Made by a program: the position numbers and the translations under genes
Shown: positions 58,949 to 64,000 of the stretch, one piece after another
Position numbering within the stretch: position 1 is the stretch's first letter
Layout: every line of letters starts with the position of its first letter
The notes under the pieces: model-generated
Databases searched by the model: none
The model's input: the letters and a program-made list of their open reading frames with translations, nothing else
Told to the model about the DNA's origin: nothing
Source of the DNA: Deinococcus rubellus
GTDB taxonomy: Bacteria; Deinococcota; Deinococci; Deinococcales; Deinococcaceae
Assembly (NCBI RefSeq): GCF_025244745.1
Contig: NZ_CP104213.1
Coordinates: forward strand, 2,320,001-2,384,000
Direction: 5' to 3'
Length of the DNA: 64,000 nucleotides

Positions 58949-59650
58949 TCACTTCTCCACATTCAGCTCCACCTTGTAGTTCCCGCGCCGCGTCTCATTG
59001 ACCACCCGCCGAAAGTCGATGCGGCCCAGGCCCTCGGCGGCCAGGCTGTCACCTTCCCGGATCTCGGCGCTGGCGCGGGCCACCTGACCGTTGAGGCGCA
59101 CCTTGCCGGTCTCCACGCCCTGCTGAAAGTAAGCCCGGCTGACCCCGAAGCCCTTCGCACCCACCACGTCGATGCGCATGGACGGCACGACCACCTCGCG
59201 CACCTTCGCGCCGCGCCCGGCACTCTCCCCCACGTCCTCGATGTCCACCTCGCGCCCGCCCAGCGCCGTCAGCTCAGCCAGCGCTTTGGCGGCCTTGCCG
59301 GTGGCGGCGACCAGAAACGCCCCCCGGTCCTCGCGCACGTCGCCCAGGGCGTCTTCCGTCAGGCCCTCGCGCCGCAGCGCCACACTGAAGTCCTGCGCGT
59401 CCCAGCCGGGCGTCTGCGGGGTCACGCGGTAGACGGTCACACCGCTGTCCACCGAGGGAATATGCACCGGATGCAGCGTCAGCACCACCCGCCGGGCATC
59501 GGGGAAGCCGCCTGCCATCACCGATTTGATCTCGTCGTTGTGCAGCATCCGCCGGTCGATCTCGTCGGCTTCGAGAAAAGCGGTGCGGACCACACGCCCG
59601 CCCGCCGCCTGGGCGATGAGGGTCTGAAGCTTGAAGGGTTTGGCAGTCAT
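58949..59650 (-). CDS. S4-domain RNA-binding protein, YlmH-like
   Basis: 233 residues. The C-terminal S4 RNA-binding domain is KGFGVSRAYFQQGVETGKVRLNGQVARASAEIREGDSLAAEG. The N-terminal region, with TAFLEADEIDRRMLHND and VLTLHPVHIP, resembles YlmH/S4-like proteins that bind ribosomal RNA or rescue stalled 50S-peptidyl-tRNA complexes. The -10 TATCCT lies six nt before the ATG. Starts an operon with the GNAT and CPBP genes. Confidence 0.85.
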   Translation of the reverse strand: MTAKPFKLQTLIAQAAGGRVVRTAFLEADEIDRRMLHNDEIKSVMAGGFPDARRVVLTLHPVHIPSVDSGVTVYRVTPQTPGWDAQDFSVALRREGLTEDALGDVREDRGAFLVAATGKAAKALAELTALGGREVDIEDVGESAGRGAKVREVVVPSMRIDVVGAKGFGVSRAYFQQGVETGKVRLNGQVARASAEIREGDSLAAEGLGRIDFRRVVNETRRGNYKVELNVEK

Positions 59651-59656
59651 TGAAGC

Positions 59657-59662
59657 AGGATA
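59657..59662 (-). promoter_or_regulatory. -10 element TATCCT, leaderless promoter
   Basis: Six nt before the ATG at 59650. Confidence 0.5.
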
Positions 59663-59734
59663 CGGGAAGTGGCAAGCCGGAACTGTTGGGTGGGAAATGG
59701 TCCGTGGAGAAAGATCAGGCCTTCCAGAGACCGA

Positions 59735-59773
59735 CTAAAAAGCCCCGCCTGAATTTCCAAGCGGGGACTTTTC
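59735..59773 (-). terminator. Terminator of the rpmH-yidC operon
   Basis: On the minus strand GTCCCCGC pairs with GCGGGGCT around a 12-nt loop, followed by TTTTTAG (A-run at about 59737-59741). Confidence 0.75.
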
Positions 59774-59786
59774 GGGACAGGGCAGC

Positions 59787-61619
59787 TCAGCTCTTTTTCT
59801 TTTCCTGCTGCTGGCGCTGCTGCTCGGCGGCCTGGCGGGCCGCCTGCTCCAGCACGGCGCGGAAACCGCTGGGCTTGGCCGGAGCGCTGCTGCTCGACGG
59901 CTTGCCGCTCGGCTCCACCGTCACCGTCTTGGCCGTGGTGACTTTGCCTGGGGTCACTTTGCCGGTCGTCGTCACCCGGCTGTCTTTACCGAGGTTGACG
60001 GTGGCCGGACCACTCATGGCCATCTTCTTCTCCACTTTCTGGAGGCCGGTGGACATATGCGACTCGACCTGCTTGTTGATCAGGTACTGCTGGCCGGTGC
60101 CGATCAGCGTGCCGATGATCCAGTAGAGGGTCACGCCCGCCGGGAAGGTCAGGGCGAAGTAGGCGAAGAAGAGGTACATCACGGCCTGCTGCTTGAACAT
60201 CTGCGGGGCCTTGCGGGTCGAGACGTAGAGTTGCAGCAGGTTGGCGCAGACGTACAGGATGCCCAGAATCCAGAACGGATCGGGAATCGAGAGGTCGGGC
60301 AGCCACCACAGGCCCTGGTCGAACTCGAAGTTGCGGATGGTGCCGTAGAGGACGAACAGAATCGGCAGCGGAATGAACATGCTCAGGCAGCCCACCGGGT
60401 TCACGTCGTACTCGCGGTAAAGCCGCATGGTCTCGGCCTGCACCTTGGCCGGGTCGTCCTTGTACTTTTCCTGCACTTCCTTCATCAGCGGCTGCACCAT
60501 CTGCATCTTGGCGGTGGTGCGGCCCTGCGACTGCATCAGCGGCCAGATCACCAGGCGCAGGCTCACCGTCAGCACCAGGATGGTCAGCCCCCAGTTGCCG
60601 AAGAAGCTGTAAAGCCAGATCATGAACTTGGCGATATAGAGGCTGATGTAACCGAAGACGTTGGGGCTGAAGACGCCCGGCAACTCGGTGTAGCCGCCCT
60701 GATACAGGTGGACGAGTTCGTTCTTGCCGCCGTAGAGGTCGAGCGCCAGCGGCCCCGTCGCATTGACAGTCAGGCGGGCGTCGGTGCCACCAGCGGTGGT
60801 CACGTTCAGTGGTCCCTGAACCGGCGTACCTCCCTGGCCGCCCTGCTGCGGGCGGACCAGCAACGCTGCCGCCGTCTGGGAGTTGTGCAGCAGTCCGGCG
60901 ATGGACGTTTGCAGCGCCGCGTAGCTGGCGTTCGGCACCGTGCCCGCCGTGGTGGTGGGCGTCGTTGCGCCCACAGGCAGGGCCTTGACCTCGGGGTTGG
61001 CGGTGGTGCCCAGGCCGGGGAAGTTGAGGGTGTACGCGCCCGCACCCGCACCTGTCACGTTCACATTGGCCTGGATGCTGAACTGCCGGGGATGCAGCAC
61101 CACGGTCTTGGTGACGGTGGCCCCGCCCTGGGTGTAGACGAAGGTGGCACTGAGGCGGTTTTGCTTGAGGTCGGTTTCGGTTTTGGGGGTCTGCGCCACC
61201 GGCTTGGCCGTGTTGCCCGCCAGCCCGACTTCCAGCGCCTTGCGCCCGCTGATCAGCAGCGGCTTGTTGTCGGCCCCGTTGCGCCCGCCCACCAGGTTGA
61301 TGGACAGCCCGCCCTTGAGCTGATCGAGGTTGTAGGTGCCGTCGTTGTTGGTCTTGATCAGCTGCGAGCCGGGGTTGACCTTCACGAACCAGCCGACGAT
61401 CTCGCCCTCGGGGTTGAACACCACGTCGGCGAGATTGGTCTGGGCGATCAGGTCCTTGGTGCCGTTGCCGTCCACATCAGCCTGAATCCAGCCCGACTGC
61501 AAAACGTGACCGAACGATCCCGGCTGGCCGACCCCACAGCCGGTCAGGACCAGGACCAACGCCGTCAGCGCGGTGCCGTAGAGCCAGTTGCGAGCGCCGG
61601 AGCGCGGGGGATTTGTCAT
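59787..61619 (-). CDS. yidC: Membrane protein insertase YidC with N-terminal lipobox
   Basis: 610 residues. The N-terminus ALTALVLVLTGCG has a lipobox (LTGC), so the protein may be a lipoprotein rather than anchored by a signal-anchor helix. A periplasmic beta-sandwich domain (about 35-325) precedes five core helices. TILVLTVSLRLVIWPLM holds the conserved arginine of the hydrophilic groove, and the C-terminal LFFAYFALTFPAGVTLYWIIGTLIG is diagnostic. It inserts and folds membrane proteins with SecYEG. A charged C-terminal tail is rich in K, as in bacteria where it binds ribosomes. Last gene of rpmH-rnpA-yidD-yidC. Confidence 0.94.
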   Translation of the reverse strand: MTNPPRSGARNWLYGTALTALVLVLTGCGVGQPGSFGHVLQSGWIQADVDGNGTKDLIAQTNLADVVFNPEGEIVGWFVKVNPGSQLIKTNNDGTYNLDQLKGGLSINLVGGRNGADNKPLLISGRKALEVGLAGNTAKPVAQTPKTETDLKQNRLSATFVYTQGGATVTKTVVLHPRQFSIQANVNVTGAGAGAYTLNFPGLGTTANPEVKALPVGATTPTTTAGTVPNASYAALQTSIAGLLHNSQTAAALLVRPQQGGQGGTPVQGPLNVTTAGGTDARLTVNATGPLALDLYGGKNELVHLYQGGYTELPGVFSPNVFGYISLYIAKFMIWLYSFFGNWGLTILVLTVSLRLVIWPLMQSQGRTTAKMQMVQPLMKEVQEKYKDDPAKVQAETMRLYREYDVNPVGCLSMFIPLPILFVLYGTIRNFEFDQGLWWLPDLSIPDPFWILGILYVCANLLQLYVSTRKAPQMFKQQAVMYLFFAYFALTFPAGVTLYWIIGTLIGTGQQYLINKQVESHMSTGLQKVEKKMAMSGPATVNLGKDSRVTTTGKVTPGKVTTAKTVTVEPSGKPSSSSAPAKPSGFRAVLEQAARQAAEQQRQQQEKKKS

Positions 61620-61728
61620 AGTTTCACTCTCTCATTTGGTGGAAGCGGATGGGTCTGAATTGGCTGAGTTCGAGTCGGCGCTGAGGTTTGAATCGGCCCA
61701 GTTGAAATGGACCCAGTCTCAACGGAAC

Positions 61729-62007
61729 TCAGTCGGGCAGCTGATCGGGGCGGTCTGACGTCGGCGGGCGGGGCCGGGGAAACACCTCCGGCACCGGGTC
61801 GACGCCGCCAGGGTTGAGCGGCTGGCAACGGGCGATTCTCCACAGGGCCAGCCAGCCGCCCCTGACCGCGCCGTGCTTCTCGATGGCCTCGGCAGCGTAC
61901 TGGCTGCACGTGGGCGTGAAACGGCAGGTGGGCGCACTCTTGAGCGGCGAGAGGTGGCGCTGATAGCCGCGCACCGCCCGCACCATCAGTCTGGCGGGGG
62001 CGCTCAC
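61729..62007 (-). CDS. yidD: Membrane protein insertion efficiency factor YidD
   Basis: 92 residues, GTG start overlapping the rnpA stop by 4 nt. [21 protein letters not shown] and [20 protein letters not shown] with the conserved cysteines [10 protein letters not shown] are the family signature. YidD is a small amphipathic inner-membrane protein that helps YidC. Confidence 0.93.
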   Translation of the reverse strand: MSAPARLMVRAVRGYQRHLSPLKSAPTCRFTPTCSQYAAEAIEKHGAVRGGWLALWRIARCQPLNPGGVDPVPEVFPRPRPPTSDRPDQLPD

Positions 62008-62468
62008 GAGGTGGGTCCGGCGTTTTTTTGAGACGGAGCATGCTGGGCGGCATTCTGGGTGGGCGCAGGCTTTTTCTTCCGGGCCTTGAAATCGCCCGCC
62101 AGCGCTTTCCCGAGGGCCGCCTGAAGCTCCCCGAACGGCGCGGTCAGCGCCGCCAGGTTGGGATGGATGGTGGCCCGGCAGGGCGGCAGCGTCGGCAAGG
62201 TCCGCAGCGCCTCACGGACACGGCGGCGCACCCGGTTGCGCTTGACCGCCAGCTTGAGTGTTTTCTTGGGCACCACGATGCCAATGATGGCGCGGGGCTG
62301 CCAGGTTTCACCGTAGCGGGGGCGATAATCGGTGACCCGCAAAGTAAACAGCGCGTGCCGGATGACCTGCCCATGCTGGCGGACCTTGCGGAACTCTTTC
62401 TCGCCGCGCAAAGAAGCCAGCGCCACTGCTGGGCGCGGGGCCGGGGCAGTGGCGCTGGAAGGCGGCAT
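62004..62468 (-). CDS. rnpA: Ribonuclease P protein component RnpA
   Basis: 154 residues, longer than the usual 110-120 because of an N-terminal Pro/Ala segment of about 20 residues and a lysine-rich tail. [46 protein letters not shown] contains the RNR motif that binds RNase P RNA. It processes the 5-prime ends of tRNA precursors. Confidence 0.94.
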   Translation of the reverse strand: MPPSSATAPAPRPAVALASLRGEKEFRKVRQHGQVIRHALFTLRVTDYRPRYGETWQPRAIIGIVVPKKTLKLAVKRNRVRRRVREALRTLPTLPPCRATIHPNLAALTAPFGELQAALGKALAGDFKARKKKPAPTQNAAQHAPSQKNAGPTS

Positions 62469-62502
62469 CAGTGGGGTCTAGGTAAGCGGCGAAACTCGCG
62501 GC

Positions 62503-62649
62503 TTACTTCTCGTCGGCGACGGTCAATTGCTGACGGCCCTTGGCACGGCGGCGGGCCAGCACAGCGCGGCCAGCGGTGGTCTTCATGCGGGCGCGAAAGC
62601 CGTGGGTCTTGGCACGTTTGCGGTTGTTGGGTTGGTAGGTACGCTTCAT
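62503..62649 (-). CDS. rpmH: 50S ribosomal protein L34
   Basis: 48 residues: [20 protein letters not shown] begins it and the highly basic sequence follows the family throughout. The ATG at 62649 has GAAGGAGAAG 5 nt before it. First gene of the operon with rnpA, yidD and yidC. Confidence 0.97.
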   Translation of the reverse strand: MKRTYQPNNRKRAKTHGFRARMKTTAGRAVLARRRAKGRQQLTVADEK

Positions 62650-62901
62650 GAAACTTCTCCTTCTCACGGCGCGGCCCGCCGCTTGGGGTGGGGGCCAGCC
62701 AGACAATGGCAACTCGCCCTTTTTCGGGCAAACTCGGAGAGTGTAGCACAGCGGCGGGCGAGGGTGCCAGGGCCGCTGTTCGTAGGGCAATCTGCTCTCC
62801 ACTGCGGCTGAGGGTCACTGGAGCAAGATGTACGAACGCGGAGAGGCCAGAGCGTCATCAACCGAAGACCGTCGTTCAATCCTCTGTTTTACCTTCCGCT
62901 C

Positions 62902-62907
62902 TAGCGT
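62902..62907 (+). promoter_or_regulatory. -10 element TAGCGT, leaderless promoter
   Basis: Seven nt before the ATG at 62915; supports that start over longer alternatives. Confidence 0.45.
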
Positions 62908-62914
62908 GACCAGC

Positions 62915-63655
62915 ATGGCTCCCTTTCTCCCACCCGAAGTCGCCCGTCAGCTCGGCTTTTACGTCTACCTCTCCCTCGATCCCCGCACGAATCCCGTCTT
63001 CTATGTCGGTGAGGTTCAGGGGGAGCGGGTGCTGGCGCATCTCAGCGAGGAGGGCGAGTCACGCAAGGTGCGGATGCTGCACGAGTTACGTGACTTGAGA
63101 CTTGAGCCGCAGATCGACGTTCTGGCCCACCGCCTGCCCAACGAGGAAACGGCGCTGCGAATTGAGGCAGCCGTGATTGATCTGCTGGGCCCCGGAGCAT
63201 TGACGAATGTGGTGCGCGGCTGGAAAAGTGTCGGACTGGGCCGGATGTCACTGAGTGAGCTGAGCGGCCACTACGCCGCTGGGCCGGTCGAGATCACCGA
63301 CCCGGTGCTACTGATCCGGCTCAATCAGCAGTACCGACATCAGATGGGTGCCCTGAAACTCTACGAGGCGACGCGCGGCGTCTGGAAAGTGGCCGCCGCC
63401 AGGGCCAGCACCGTCCGGCTCGCCCTCGCCGTGTTCGAGGGCGTGGTGCGCGAGGTCTACGCCATCGAGAGCTGGCACCCGGCAAGCACCCTGGCCTACC
63501 AGACCCGGTCCGCCGAAGATACCGACGCGCCGGGGCGACTGGAATTTTCCGGCCACGTTGCGCCGGAGGAGATTCGTGATCGCTACCGGGGCCACTCGGT
63601 GCGGGCCTACCTGAACAGGAATGCCCAGAGCCCAGTGTTGTACGTCAACGCCTGA
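62915..63655 (+). CDS. GIY-YIG-like nuclease-domain protein (LEM-3-like)
   Basis: 246 residues. FYVYLSLDPRTNPVFYVGEV with GERVLAHLSEEG matches the N-terminal part of a GIY-YIG domain (LEM-3-like family: YVY...FYVGKGxGxRV..H), then ETALRIEAAVIDLLGP holds the conserved glutamate. The C-terminal 120 residues (from about 140) are a separate mixed alpha/beta domain found in the same family. It could cut DNA at branched structures; this is inference. Divergent from rpmH. Confidence 0.75.
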   Translation: MAPFLPPEVARQLGFYVYLSLDPRTNPVFYVGEVQGERVLAHLSEEGESRKVRMLHELRDLRLEPQIDVLAHRLPNEETALRIEAAVIDLLGPGALTNVVRGWKSVGLGRMSLSELSGHYAAGPVEITDPVLLIRLNQQYRHQMGALKLYEATRGVWKVAAARASTVRLALAVFEGVVREVYAIESWHPASTLAYQTRSAEDTDAPGRLEFSGHVAPEEIRDRYRGHSVRAYLNRNAQSPVLYVNA

Positions 63656-63745
63656 GTTTACCGGCTCCCCATAAAGCAGGAAACGCTACCGAGCGGCGGG
63701 GCAGGGTTTGGCAGATTGAAAAGAATCAATGACTCATGACGGAAG

Positions 63746-64000
63746 TCACGCATTTGGGTCTGGATTCCATCGCAGTTCCGCGTACTTGGATAAGCGAGCG
63801 GCTTTGACTTCAACATCCGACACATCAGGGCGCATCGATAAGGCACCCATGCTCATCCAGTCTTGCCGGACAAGCAACGTTCGTAAAGCAATATTTACAC
63901 TCGCAACCCGATCTGAGTGACCCTTATGACCACACACTTCACAGTCAAACATCAACCCAGCGTTAGGCCTATTCCCCTTAGAGGTATGGCCGCACCTGGG
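63746..64000 (-). CDS. TnpB-like protein, 3-prime end (partial)
   Basis: The C-terminal 84 residues read in from the window edge. PRCGHTSKGNRPNAG and MFDCEVCGHKGHSDRVASVNI make up the zinc ribbon and RuvC-III motif of TnpB (IS200/IS605 OrfB). The catalytic aspartate is in HSDRVASVNI. A tail of about 45 residues (MRPDVSDVEVKAARLSKYAE...) follows. It differs from the TnpB at 14866, so a second IS605-group element or lone tnpB begins here. Its right end probably lies in 63656-63745. Confidence 0.85.
   Translation of the reverse strand, partial: PRCGHTSKGNRPNAGLMFDCEVCGHKGHSDRVASVNIALRTLLVRQDWMSMGALSMRPDVSDVEVKAARLSKYAELRWNPDPNA

Noticed and set aside
62650..62914. Origin of replication next to rpmH
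   Set aside because: No TTATCCACA-like boxes or AT-rich unwinding region were seen, and dnaA/dnaN are absent from the window.

Overview
The window is about 64 kb of high-GC chromosome from a member of the genus Deinococcus. I infer this from gene content (HerA/NurA pair, deinococcal-type MraZ-RsmH-FtsL-FtsI block, futalosine menaquinone gene mqnD, YidC with a large extracytoplasmic domain, many lipoproteins and 3D-domain proteins). Promoter architecture agrees: about 19 genes have a TANNNT -10 hexamer only 5-9 nt before the start codon, as expected for the leaderless mRNAs known from Deinococcus. No rRNA, confident tRNA or CRISPR array was found.

Layout: 0-4 kb holds the end of hflX, a coiled-coil protein, a methyltransferase and membrane proteins. 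4.1-7.6 kb is a short division cluster (mraZ, rsmH, ftsL-like, ftsI) behind an MraZ-type operator. 7.6-14.8 kb carries a flavin disulfide reductase, two related 3D-domain exported proteins, an orphan LolD-like ATPase and a VanW-family protein. 14.86-16.63 kb is an IS200/IS605 element with TnpA and TnpB. 16.6-21.8 kb has a GNAT enzyme, a LacI-type regulator, a Sco1-CtaG oxidase-assembly pair, a decayed HD-domain gene and exported proteins. 21.8-25.9 kb is a specialised-metabolism locus: an SDR divergent from a three-gene type III polyketide synthase operon (PKS, methyltransferase, flavin hydroxylase). An IS5-family element lies directly behind it.

26.9-37.9 kb contains a PQQ-type sugar dehydrogenase lipoprotein, recG, an exported protein with a PD-(D/E)XK nuclease signature and a small exported neighbour, nurA-herA, and exported proteins. 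38.7-44.0 kb is a second biosynthetic block: NAD-dependent epimerase/reductase, metallo-beta-lactamase-fold hydrolase, adenylate-forming enzyme, KASIII-like condensing enzyme and a membrane glycosyltransferase. Its logic resembles the OleABCD long-chain condensation pathway but it uses different families. 45-48 kb holds aroA and glmM in tail-to-tail overlap. 48.8-52.5 kb encodes a 1232-residue surface lipoprotein.

52.9-59.7 kb holds rarA and a DUF885 gene on a 44-bp divergent promoter, then mqnD-rbfA-thioesterase-DUF99 in one direction and S4-GNAT-CPBP in the other. 59.8-62.6 kb is the classic rpmH-rnpA-yidD-yidC operon, followed by a GIY-YIG protein and the 3-prime end of a second, different tnpB running off the window.

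The loci most worth following up are the Ole-like cluster, the type III PKS operon, the exported PD-(D/E)XK protein, and the TnpB whose canonical RuvC-II glutamate is missing. Three decayed genes (CGNR zinc finger, HD domain, polytopic membrane protein) were recognised in apparent intergenic DNA.
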